NCBI GenBank assembly: GCA_036429605.1
Contig: CM071591.1
Coordinates: 4,526,001-4,590,000, forward strand
DNA length: 64,000 nt
DNA from: Cladobotryum mycophilum
Lineage: Eukaryota; Ascomycota; Sordariomycetes; Hypocreales; Hypocreaceae
Direction: 5' to 3'
In this document: positions 22,740 through 35,200 of the stretch, one piece after another
Numbering within the stretch: position 1 is the first letter of the stretch
How the letters are laid out: every line of letters starts with the position of its first letter
Notes under the pieces: generated by a model
The model's database searches: none
Seen by the model: only the letters and a program-made list of their open reading frames with translations
Told to the model about the DNA's origin: nothing
Program-made: the position numbers and the translations under genes

Positions 22740-24611
22740 ATGACAACCCCGCGTGTCTTCATTGTTCGTCATGGAGAGACGGAATGGTCACTGAATGGGC
22801 GGCACACGGGACGGACCGACATCCCCTTGACATCCAATGGCGAGAAACGAGTTCGCGCTACAGGAAAGGCTCTCGTCGGTGATGATCGCCTCATTGTTCC
22901 GCAAAAGCTGGCACACATGTGAGTAGATGTGAATCTCTGTGCTGTGTACTATCTTGTGTTGAGGCCTGGTGAGAGATGTTGTGTGGTGTGTGCCTACCTA
23001 TTCTGTCGTGTTACGCCATGTTTGGTTGTGTTTACTCTTCCCCCTCTCTCCTTCCCTCTCCTCTTCTCTTTCCTCTTCTCTCTTCTCTTCGCTTCTCTCC
23101 CTCCTCTCCTCTTCATGCAGAGTACCTATATCCAAACAACTTCGGGTTACCCTCTCACCGGTCTTCGAAAAAAGAAGAAGAAAAAAACAAGGCTCTGGTT
23201 ACTGTTTCAAGGATTTCTTACACGTCACTTTGGTGGAGGTTGTGTAATACCGCATACTACCTATGTTTGCTTCTTTTTTCCTTTTTATATCCACAGCCTG
23301 CTCTCATATATCTCTTTTTTGTTCCTCGTCACCTGCATATGTTGTGCCACGATACATCCTCTCTCTTTTTGTCAATTCCAACAGGAGGGGGAGCAACGTA
23401 TCCCTCCGGTCAGCCGCATTTCCGTCACATATATCTCGCATCTCCTTCAAACCCGGCTCGGGGATGGTGACATGCCTGCATCATCGGGGTAGCACACGAC
23501 CTTCGGCTTCTCTGCCACCCGGGTCTCAAAGGCCTTGTCATGCTCATCCGCCACTAGGAATTGTGCCATCTTGTCATATTTGCTTTCCTTGAATCCATTT
23601 TTTCTTTCTTTTTCAGCCCGCAGACATTTCCCATGCACTTTGCCATTGTGTGCAACGCTCCACCTCCTTTTTCATCCAGCCTCCCCCTCTTCTTTTTCTT
23701 GATTGATTGGGCAAACAGAACTGAAATCAAATGGCAACAGTTACGTGTCCCCGAGGAAGCGAGCACAACGCACCCTTGAACTCCTCAATCTTGGCATCTC
23801 CGACCCTCTTCCGTGGCAGCCACATGGCAGCTCCCCCTGCCATGGCCTTGAATGTGCCGCCAGGGTCGAGGTGACTGAAGATATCCGCGAGTGGGATTAT
23901 GGCGACTATGAAGGTGTCACAAGCCCGGAGATTCGAAAATTGAGGGCTGAACAGGGGCTTGAGGGAACCTGGGATATTTGGAGGGATGGCTGTCCCGGCG
24001 GCGAGTAAGTTCAAAAAAATTTCCGCTTCATTCACCCCAATGGGGTTGGTTTCCCTTGTCACACCCTCCCAATGCAGTTTGAAGGCAGCAAATACTAGTA
24101 ACGAGAGACATGGGATTTTGCAAAATCGTGCATGGAAAGCAGACACTTTCAGCTTGTCGAATTAGGAAAACGTATTCCATGCTAGCCTATCCCATGCTAA
24201 CATACACCCTCACAGAAGCCCACAGGATGTCACCGAGAGACTCGACAGACTTATTGCCGACATTCGCACAAGGTTCCACGAGCCCGTCCTCAACCAGACA
24301 AAGGGAGAACACTCCGACGCCCCTGGAACCGGCGACATCCTCATTGTGGCCCATGGGCACATTCTTCGCGCGTTTGCCATGCGATGGGCCGGCAAGACGC
24401 TCCAGGACGGCCCTGCTTTTCTGCTAGAAGCAGGGGGTGTGGGTACTCTAAGGTAAGAAGAGAATTGTTTGCGTCTTTTGCTACCTAGAACCCCCAATGT
24501 TTCGTTTCTAAACCCGACTATGTGGGCTAACATTGAGTGTGTAGCTACGAGCATCACAACGTCAATGAACCCGCCATTCTCCTCGGCGGTGCCTTCGCCG
24601 TTGGTTTATAG
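22740..24611 (+). CDS. SHB17: SHB17-like sedoheptulose-1,7-bisphosphatase (histidine phosphatase)
   Basis: Phosphoglycerate-mutase-superfamily phosphatase. Yeast Shb17 removes the C1 phosphate from sedoheptulose-1,7-bisphosphate and feeds the non-oxidative pentose phosphate route. Four exons (22740-22918, 23741-24004, 24216-24452, 24545-24611) give 248 residues. The catalytic RHGETEW lies at 10-16 with phospho-acceptor H11. The substrate region has YVSPRKRAQRT (61-71). REWDYGDYEG at 109-118 carries the catalytic acid. WDIWRDGCPGGE at 137-148 and VAHGH at 192-196 hold the second His. The C-terminal LEAGGVGTLSYEHHNVNEP closely resembles yeast Shb17. Exon phases agree at every junction. Intron 1 is 822 bp, unusually long here and pyrimidine-rich. 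The protein is slightly shorter than yeast Shb17, lacking a loop after the second His motif. Confidence 0.9.
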
Positions 24612-24838
24612 ATGAAAGAGACAAAAAGGATATCCAATCCCAAGGCAGTTGGCACATGGCAGTACTAGAATTGCACAATTGCCGTTTTAGATGACAATGA
24701 AGGGATAGAGAAACTGCAAGTCCATGACGAATTTATTAGGCACACATCATCATTGTCTAAGAGCTTATCTAGAGAGCAATATCACAATGCTAGGGTATAC
24801 GAGTTTCGGCTGTTTGAATAAACATGAATACAGTAACT

Positions 24839-26268
24839 TCACAACTTTGCTCCCCTGGCAAAAAAGACCTTGTGTCTCGTCTCCCTTTCTGCTCCATGGG
24901 CTTGACCATGATCATGATCATGACTGTGGCCGTGACTGTGGCCGTGACTGTGACCGTGGCTATGGCCATGTCCGTTTCCATGTCCGCCTCCAGACTTGAT
25001 CACAATCTCCTCCTCCAACACCTTGAAGCGAAAGTCACGACCCACCCCGGCACCCTCAAACACCTTGCGCATCCTCTCCTCGGAGAACCCATTGTGGGTG
25101 ACACCGTGAGAGTTCGGCTTGGCTGCATGTGGCATCAGGTCGAGGATGAAGAGGACGCCACCGGGACCCAGCCGTTCAGACAGCCGTCGAGCAGCTAGCT
25201 CCGGATCGTCAAAGTGGTGAAACCCCAGGCCGACGCCCGCGATATCAAAGTTGAAAAATTTGTCGTCCGCAAGCCCGGCTGGGCACTGGTCGGCCGGCAC
25301 CAGCAGGTTACCCAGATGGGCACATCTCTTGTCTGAAGTGAGATCCTACACACACAAAAAAAAGGAAGGATTTCGATTGTTAGCAAAGTGGTGTGTGTGT
25401 GTGTGTGGTGCGTGCAACAGCTGACGATTCCTTCTTTTTTTTTCCTCCCTCGCTCTAATGGGGCAATGATTCGCATTGGGCTTTTTGTGAATGGATTGGA
25501 TTCGAAAGCGGCGTAAACCGCATCTGGAACTCACCTGAACTCTGGCCTTGGCGTTGTAAGCCTCCACCATGGTCTTTGATATGTCGATGCCAACACATTG
25601 GCTGAGGTCATCTCCCAGTGCCTATTTTCATTAAAGTTTAGCTCCGCGGTGCCTTGTAAACACATGACTTCTTTTGGTTTTTTTTTCTCTAATCCCCACT
25701 AAAAGACCAAAAAAAAAAAAAAAAGGGAGCCAGGCCATCTCACACAGTTGGGCTGCTTACCTGTGTCAAAACCCCAGTGCCACAAGCATAATCCAACAAT
25801 CGACCCCCTTGCTTCACGCCAATAAATCCTTGACTCTCCTTCCTAATTTGCTCCTCAAGGAAGCCAATGGTGGTCCTGTACCTCTCGTCATAGTCGGAGG
25901 CCAGCTTGCTAAAAGGGTTTGGTCCGCGTTAGCCGGGCATGCCGCCTTCTCCCTCACATACTTGTACATGGGATTAAATAAATAAATATATTCAGATTTC
26001 GTCGATTTTCTGATTCCCGGGTAGGCGGGCCGGATCACAGCCTGGGCAGATCCGCACAGGCCGGGGGCGTCGGAGTCTCCCCCTCATCTCTCCCTTCCCC
26101 GAGGCTGGACCAACTCATTGGCCGGACAGGAGACCGAAGACATGCAGCAGCAGCAGCAGCGGCGGCGTAGTAACAATTGTGCGTGCAGATAGCGGGTGGA
26201 ACCGCGCCAGTAGCGGATGTCACAACTCACTTGAAGGAAACCTGGTTGACTGACGCTGTGTCAGACAT
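24839..26268 (-). CDS. Class I SAM-dependent methyltransferase with His-rich tail
   Basis: Soluble methyltransferase of unknown substrate. Exons 26268-26231, 25908-25761, 25621-25535 and 25345-24839 give 259 residues with consistent phases. Motif I is LLDYACGTGVLTQ (50-62). Motif II acidic residue is in CVGIDIS (71-77). Motif IV lies around FDIAGVGLGFHHFDD (124-138), and motif VI LGPGGVLFILDLM follows at 150-162. The fold matches small UbiE/type-11-like fungal methyltransferases. From 213 to 241 the protein has 13 His in 29 residues as GH, SH and DH dipeptides, a likely Ni/Zn/Co-binding tail, after which a short basic end KVFFARGAKL resumes. The intron after exon 1 is 322 bp with CAG-type triplets. 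Its 3' end faces the SHB17-like gene 227 bp away. Confidence 0.86.
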
Positions 26269-29200
26269 TGTGGCGGTGAGGCAAATAAGTCCCAAAAGTA
26301 TTATGATCTTTGCGAGCATAGCCTAGCCCTGTGGCTATTTTATTTCTCTCTCTCTCTTACTCTTTGTCAAGAGTCGGCTGTAAGATGTTCTAGATTTTGA
26401 GGGGTTGGTGGGAGTGACGACAACTCAGTAAGAGGATTGACGATCGAGAGAGCCTCATTGTAGTTTTTTTCTCGCTTTCTCTTTTACCCGCCGCCCATAT
26501 AACATAGAAGCGGAGACTTCTCGGCCACTTTCCAATTTCGGCGGAGGGAAACATTTGGAAAATAAAATATCGAATGCAAGAAAAATCGAATCAAGTCACC
26601 GCCTATGCAGGGAGGGAAACAAAAAAAAAAAAAAGTACAAGCGAAATTCCGTAGGTACTTTATCCTTCCGTAATGATTCACTCTCCTGTGTGTGTCTCTC
26701 TCTTCCGAAGCGAGGTAATGGATACTTCCTTTGACCAAGATAGCCCCTCCTAATTCCTCCTCCACCCACCCACGCCACGCTCTTCCGTTGGGGAGAGGGG
26801 CTCGAGGTGCATACTTTGCTGGGTAGGCAATCGATTCCAACCAAGGAGACCAAACCATGTGAGCTCGCACATGATCCTTTGGTCATGCCAATCCTCGCAT
26901 TCGCCCCCTCCCGTCCTGGGTGAGACTGCATCGGCCACTATGCACCGGCTCCCAACATGCTTCCCGTGTCTCGAAATCGTACGTTATACTTGTTCGTACA
27001 GAACAGGTACATATCCATTAGTACCTTTTCACCCGTATCTCCAAGGGGTGATTTTTTTCCCCATCGCATTTCTCGTTGGTCATGATGCAGCGCCCGGCGA
27101 CAGGGGAGGCGCAGCAAACTTGCAGCAACAGTCATCCACGGTTCGTTTATAGAGAAACGTGGCCAAATGCTATACGCAAACCGACCGAGCTGTGGATGTA
27201 ACTATGATAATGGACGTCTATGCAGCCTGCTACCTAGGTCGTCAAGGGCCCCTGAGGCGTCAGCGGATCACGGGTGATCATGCACCTGCAAGAGCGCACC
27301 GTTCCGCGGGTTACTCTTCTCTAACGACTTAGCGGCCACAAAGCCGACGGACGGGTTAGCCATGGAATGAATGTGGTGCTTAGCCATCGCCTCCTCGCTT
27401 GTCTCCATGTCTTGTTTCTTCTTCAATAGCTATGCGCGGTCACTTTTTTCAAAAGCCTCATACGAATGACATTGCTTCATATACCCAATGCCCATTAGGA
27501 AAGGTTCAGTGACGAAAGCACCATCAATCTCCGCAAAAAATGGACAAAAGGCGGCCGCCTTGTCGTAAGGCGTCGATGGATCTTGGTTGCAGTTCTGCAG
27601 GAGCTAGTGCATGAACCAACCGCAGGTGAGGGATGACAGTTGTCGCAACATTGTTGGTCTCCCGGCTTGGAAAGGGGACAAAGAGGAACGCACGTACGGG
27701 AGGAGAGAGGACAGGGGAGGGGGAGATCGAATCTTGATAGGAGCATCGAGTTTGCCGACGTGTGTCGCTGCAGCAGCTTCAACCAAGTTGTGTGTAGCAA
27801 ACACGCACCGCAAACGCACCCAAACCCATGGATCATGGATCATGAATGGATTGGACTTGTGCTCCCAAAACCTAATCGTCATGCAAAGGATCATGGGTTC
27901 ACCGCTGGTTCCCAGTCATCCGTCGACTGGTACCGTGGTGGAGTTCTGTTTTAGGCATTGTGCAGCATTTCCTGTGTGTGCGTGTGAGTGTGTGTGTGTG
28001 TCCGGACTACTCCGGGCCCCGTCATTCTTTGTGTGTAGGCAAGGCTCTCCATTCTGACGCCCGTAGCGCGACAACTGTGCCGCTCACGTTCCACAAGACT
28101 AATCTTGTACCAGAGGTATGTCTCGAACCACGCCTACTGGATGGAGTACGGAGTACCTATGCCATCACAAGCTGGAGCCTGGACATGAGAGAGAAGGGGG
28201 GAAGCAAGGGAAACATAGAACGGTGCAAGCCGGCCATTGACTTAATGCACTCAAGGTAGTATCCAGTGGCCCGCCATTGATAAAGTCGTATGATGCTCCA
28301 TGGCGAATCCCTGACTGCTGCTTGCATCGTGGAGCTCTACTGCTGGCTGCGCATCTGTGTGTGTGTGTGTGTGTGTACATATGCACGGGGGTTTCTGTAC
28401 TAAATCTCGCCCATTCACAGCGCGTACTTGCCTGTGGATTTGAGCTTCTTATGATTCGTGCAGACAATTAGGTAGGACGTAAACCGAGGGGACCCAGGTT
28501 GCAGCAGCGGTTAATCGCGCCTACTCATCCGGTAAGGGGGGATTCCGAGCCATGGCGACAACTCCTCATGCAGGTGAGTTATGGTGTTGCAACCCAAGAA
28601 TCAAGGGAAAAGAAAAAGAAAAGAAAAGAAAATTGTCATTTTTCTCGTGTCCGCCTCATCTTTTCTCTTCACTTCAAGCCATGGCATTCTCTCCTTTGTT
28701 CTCTCCACCCCCCCCCTCCTTCGGGTTGGACAATAGAATAAACCACTGGCAAAGACCCCGGTGGACAGCGCCCGCTCTCGTAATGTGTGGTGTGGTCAAT
28801 GGTGGCTTTCTGTAGAGGTGGAGGGGTGGGTGAAACACGAGGTAGATATTCGCACTGTGCGACCAAGTCACTAAACACCAGTGTGTCTGCTGGCCAACTC
28901 CAGCATGGCATCATATGCAGCCAGCCCCCCCAGGACTTACGCTATGTCGCAACAGTGAAATTACGACGTGGCACATCTTCGTCCCTTGCCAGGAAGTTGC
29001 TGGTCCGCGGCGTAAGGCAACCGGCATCTTGCCTGTTGTCTCCCCCATTTCCCCTCACAGCAAGTCGCAAGCCTTTTTCGTTTTTTCTTCTTCTTTTTTT
29101 CTTTTCCTTTTCGCGCCCAAGTCAATAGCCCGTACATGACTGGGCTCAATTGATCAGTCATGGCCTCAATGTCGACGGCGGCTCGGAGTTGCGTGAAGGC

Positions 29201-32200
29201 CACGACATCGGACAATGAATGAAAAGAGACGAAGTCCAGCTAGACACTCATCTCGAAACATGCTCCGCTTTCGTTGAGGCTCCGCAAAAGGCTTCCCGCT
29301 TGGCAATATTCTCTGATACTTGTCCTTGCTTCATCCGGTCTGGCCCTCGGACTACTGACATACGGTCAAGACTCGCCAGAGACCAGACGCGTGCAAAGAT
29401 ATCCGAAAACTGGGGCTTCCGTCGGGAGACCTGCAGCCTACCCGAGTTGCATGCATGAGTTTTTCATCACGTGATCGCCATTCGACGTGTGCGATTGGGC
29501 GGAACGGGCCATGTCTTGGGGCTTGTTTCAAGGCGAACCAATCAAACATCGCCAGGAAGTCAGACCTCAGCCCGCCGTTGTACCAGGTCAAAATCTTTTC
29601 AAGACCATGGCGTATCCTTATTGAAAAAAAGGAGATGAGCGAGGTTGGTGCAAAACAGTCTCGGCCAACAGATGCTCACCGTCAGAATCCGTTAGGAGCC
29701 TGCACTGTCCACCGTTCTCGTCGGAATTTGCCCATGAATGGGTTAGCAATTATTTTTCGTCGCATACAGTTCCGGCTCTCGCATTTGCTAGCGTTTCTGG
29801 ATTCCACTCGGTCGTTCATACGTCCGTATTATAGTTGACTTCCAGGCGTTAATCTCAGCTTATCCGGTGTCATGATTGTGGTAAGAAAAAGAAAACAGCA
29901 TGAAGGTCGATTGGGCTTCGCACTGCCACCTTTCTGCGCCATTATTCGATGCCTCCGATGGACCCGCCTGGCAGATGAGGAGGTACGTCAGCAAGCTGTT
30001 GGTCGCTTCTCCAAATGTCATTGTGCGGAGCGAAAGCGGTGGAAATGGTGCATGATCCCTGTCCGTGTTGGTTGTCGACGACACATGCATGTTGGTCGAC
30101 GGTGCATGAGATATCACCACACTCCGGATTTGGTCCCGGCCGGCCCGGCCAGGTAGTCTGGAGATGAGTTGAAGGAGTAAGATTACTGAGAGTTACGTCT
30201 TCGCAAGCAACCTGAAGATGGGCGGTCCGGTAGGTATTCCTGGTGTTCCGGTGGAGACTGGGCGTTTAGGGCTGGTGGCGTCCGCATTTAGATGATGGAT
30301 GGAGCATGGCGTCCATCCTGTGGTTCTGTAGCATTTGTCAGTCGCCAGTTCTCATTGTTGTAAAGGGAAATGGCAAGACAACGCACTGAGTCAATTGGTT
30401 TGTATGCGGATATCAAGGTCAAAAATCAAAAGACGCTTTCGGTTGAAAGTCCCTGGACAATTTTTAAGTCATCGGCTTTTGAGCAATGTAGTTAACGATG
30501 GCTCGCAAAGGGCGACGACGAGGAAGAGGAAGAGATTGATCCGGTGATGATTTTTTAGTCCTAAATCCTGTAAAGTTTGATCTACGTGGGTGAACAAGGC
30601 AAGAGCTTCGAAACCACCACACCTTCCTTCCGAACCCCCTAAAATAGAAAGTACAGGTACTAGCAAGTGTGACGGAGGATCAAGTGAGGAAATTATGAAA
30701 GACTGCCAGACGCTTCCGACGGATCTCTACACACCACACGAAACACCATGACAAGGCGAGACTGTGTGACAACGCATAATTAAATCAATCACATCTATTT
30801 GTTTCGAATCATTGGTTGCCGCCGGATGCCCACAGTGGAAACCCCGAGAGATTCTCCTGCAGCAGATGTGATGCATCACACTTGTGCGGTGGAAATCAAG
30901 CCATACCGAGTAGCTTGGCGCTGGAAATATGTCCATCATACCCAACTCTGCTCATCAATCACCGGGGCGTGTTCTACTCCACGGCCCCATGTCTCATCGG
31001 AACTCACTTGGTGCGAATTCTGTATTCCCATTGCCCCTTACTCTCTGAGCCATCAAAAACTAACCAGTTAGTTAACCCGATACAGCCTCGCATCAAAAGC
31101 CAGTTGGCCTTCGTTTCCCGCCCTAGATCTTGTTCTAGTTGTAGAAGGATGCAAACAATTGCATATCTGGGTGTTGCGTCCAACGCCATGTTACCGTGTC
31201 AAATTGAAGACTTCCGTGACACCTCATCACAACCCCCAAGCGCTATACTTGCAAACACAATACGTCCATCAAACCTGTCCTGTCATCCAAAGGAAGGAAA
31301 TGTCATCCTCTATGGAAACGCCTGTACGGTCGGTTAGGTCAGGAAAAATACATGTACGAGATCCAGATTTGAGGCATCTACAAGAGCACAGCTAATATCT
31401 TCTTACCGAGTAACAGTCACCGCAGAGAGGCACGGTTTGCCTCATCACGCTACTCGGATTCCGCTAGATATCGGGAGTCTGTTCGGATGCGGGCCCAGGT
31501 TCCTCCCCCAACACAATGTTCAATAGCTGATAGCCTTCACGCTTTTACAAGGCACAGAGCTTCTAGCCTACCAACACTTGTATGGGGAACCAACACCAAG
31601 CTAGCGAGATGACGCTACTAAAGGGACGACGATGTGACCACCACAGTGAAGCTACTTCTCCCTTATAGGGGGTCTTCTCAGCCCACAGTGAACTATACAG
31701 TATGATGGGTTGTCCAGTGGCTAGAAGCGAGGCAACGAAGTCAGATGCAACACCAACGTCCACATTCGAGATCATATGTCCGTACAACACCATGATTCTC
31801 ATGATTAGATAACTAATCTTATTCTTCGCCTGCACCTTGTTCATCATGAACCACAAGACCAGCGTGGCCAAGGGATCAAGGTGCAACTTTCATGGTTTTC
31901 GACGGAATGACATGTTAGTAGACAGCTAACAATGCATTCCTGTGAAATCATAGCAATGACCTCTGTTTGCTATGATGCAGTTGGTTAATTCAGTCTCGGT
32001 ACCTCAGCGCTGAATTACAGATTAAGGCTCGCCTCCGTTATCCTTGGACAGATAGATCGCCAACCACCACGACATGTCTCAATTACAAACTGTGATTTCA
32101 GATCTGATTCAACAGCACACAATTAGCCCTTGTAATTTAAACAGATTATCCACAATAAGATACTGACGGTTGTTCGCAGCAATAGAAGCATCAAGCAGCA

Positions 32201-35200
32201 TCCAAACTATCAGACCCCTGTTGCATCTTTTAGGAAGTCCGAGAAGCGGTATGCATATTTACATGTTTGCTAGTGGCCAGCAACGGAGTTCATTCCTGTC
32301 GCACGACACTCAAGTCAAAGGAACCCAACGCTGTCGGCCTCGTTTCCACCGTTCAGTTCCACATCATGTTTGCTAGATGCTGCAGCATGAGACGCATAGG
32401 TACGCTGGTGCAGCAGGTCGGTCAACCGCTCTGGTATCCGTACTACGTGGCTATCCATCCATGGTGCGCGTGCATTGTATTGCATCAATCCGCTGTGGAT
32501 GGTGGACGAATCATGGCGATAGCGCGGGCCGGACGGGGCGCAAGTTAGGGAGGCGGATATGCAGCTCTGGATGGACACGGCAAGGACGGGTAGAGCCTTG
32601 TGACGGACGGCACAAGCCATGTCCCCTTGCTGCGTGCGAGCCCTGCACGAGAGTGTGTTAGGATTGGCCGCTCCTTTGGGCCCTTGCAACCATCCTTGAC
32701 GTGGACTCTCTTGCCGTTCGCTCGCCCAGTTCAGTTTTGAATTTGTGAAAGGTGGTGGTGGTGGTAATGGTGGTGAATGATAAGAGAAATTTGACCGGGC
32801 CTGTGATGGCTAGGTTTCCGGGTACGGAGCTGTCGAGATTACCAAACTAATTGCCCAGCTTTCGACAGCCGCCGTTGGCAACCGCTCCCAGGGCATCCTG
32901 CATGCAACCGACGCCACACGAACGCACAAACAGGGCTCGCACACCGTTTCTCCACCCCTCCCCCTGTGTCTCGGCGATGACCTTGTTGAGAAATATACGG
33001 TACAGGCCAAAAATCAACCACTGATTGGACCGTTGCCAAGTGCTAGCCCTAGGGTCGCTTTGAAGAGCGGCCAAGCTTCGGTGCGTTTCCAGAGACTCGG
33101 GAGCCACTACTTTCCTCACTCCACCACTCGAGGTCCATTACGACTCAGCAGCACATCCCGCCCATGCTTTACGGCTGTGGGTTAAAGGCGGAGGAAATTG
33201 TCTATTTGAACAGGATAATCAGGGCGTCGGGCCTGATGCTTCTCTCGTCAAAACTATTGGCCCCCGTGTTAAGAAAGCATCGAAGTCTCACATTTAGTGC
33301 GTCAATCAGCGTTCCACGCGACGGGCAGAAAAAATGACAATAGCGAGGTTCGGAATCAGTGACATGCGCCAATAAGCCGTCCTGAGACATGGGGGAGCTC
33401 ACCGGGTCGTGCTGCCAGAGACAAGAACTGGAACACATACCTTGTTACCCTACAGAAACGTGATTTCGCCATTGTCGTTTCTTGGCACTGGCTCTTCAAA
33501 GACAATGACTACCAATGACAGTGGGCTGCATCATTAATGGTTCTGGCGGCATGCTGGCTTCTATTGAATTGGCTGCCCACAATGCTGCAGATTTCGGTCC
33601 CATCTTTGAAACAAAAGTGGTACGCATTTGCTACTCTACCTATGAGAAACACGCAAGCAATCAACAAGGTAAGGGTGCATACAGACCGAGGGGCAATCCG
33701 AATGATCCAAGGACAGGGGCATGACGGTAGGGCAAGAAGACCCTCCCCTCTAAGCCACCATGGACACCCGCAATGCTGTCATTAAAACGAGACATAAAAT
33801 AACCCTGCCATGGGGTGTGGAACAACCGCAAGAAAATTCAGCGTATCCATTGGTGTGCCGCCACGACCTGATAGAACAAATTCTATAATACGCCGATCTA
33901 AACCGTATCATATCTACGTTGCTGGGGTTTGGTCTATCGGAGAGAGCTCAACAAGTGGCGCAACTTGGGAGGGATATTTTGAAATGCGCTCTTCTCCCGC
34001 CGACCCACGCCCTCTTATTTGCGACGGAGGCAGTTTGATGCATAGGGTCCATATGTACGCAGAAATTAACCACTGTTACCCCCCAAAGAACCTCGAGAGG
34101 CCGTGATCAATACTGGGTCGATAACCAACTACCCATCCCGGCTCTATTGCACGAGCCTGCACAGAAACCGTATTATTGATTCTTCTTCTCCGGATAGATG
34201 GTGGCGGGGTTGACCAAGGGTGGCCGTTCGAAGCCGGCGCTATTCTTGGGGGATGTTGCGGGTTGAACCGTCATGCATGGTTGACGATGCCACAACGCCG
34301 CCTAGGTCAGTCCTATGGTGGGGGGTCGGGGCTGGCACATGGTTGGGCCACATGTCACACCCATGTCACGCAACAGCCCAAGATGGGCATTGACCGTGCT
34401 AATTAGTGGGCGTGTCGAGGCATTTACAAGTACGAGTACACGAACCATTGACTCTGGCGGGAAAATTGGAGGGTGATGGACGGTGCTGTGATGGGGGGCA
34501 GGGGCAGCATGTCTTGCCTGCGTTCCTTTGTCAATCAGGATGCAGAACGGGAGGCGGCTGACTGCAGGGTGGGTGTTTGATGTCCGAGGACACCGCACCA
34601 CACATATATGCGGCCCGTTTGATGAGACGGGATGATGCGAGAGATCTACGGAAGCAACGCCTAAAGGTGGCAGGAGAAGGTCTCGCCCCCGGGATGACTC
34701 GCGGCAAGAGATATGGAAAAAGGCAACGAGAGATTGGGTACCAAGCAGCAGCCATCCGTGACACTCCTCGGTTTGTCTAGTTTCTGATTCAAGTATTCGC
34801 ATAGCGCCATACCCAACCCCTCCTGGCCTCTCTATACCCAAGCGCATACAATACAAAATGACTCGGTCGGAAAACCATGGGCCGCAAGGAAGCAAGAAAT
34901 CCCTGGTCGTTGCTACTCAAGCAGGGGTGGCAGGCAATGGCCAATTATCATCCCTACTGATAGAGGGTCAGACTTGTTCTTGGTTCTTGAGAAGCCTAGA
35001 GGCATGAATCATTTTGATACCACCTACTCCATACGCTACCTGCAGCAGCATAATTGTTTTACCCCGTTTTGCTTTTCAGGGAATGGTTAGGACTGAGAAC
35101 AAGTTGATGTGTAAGAAAGAGATGCGACACGGGGCGGCGGTGCGATACGACACAGGAAAAGCCACAAGTAAGACAGGCCATCTAGCCACACAACATGCAT

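Noticed and set aside
34302..34895. 197-codon minus-strand open frame in the gene-free tract
   Set aside because: No motif, no plausible leader, composition like random sequence.
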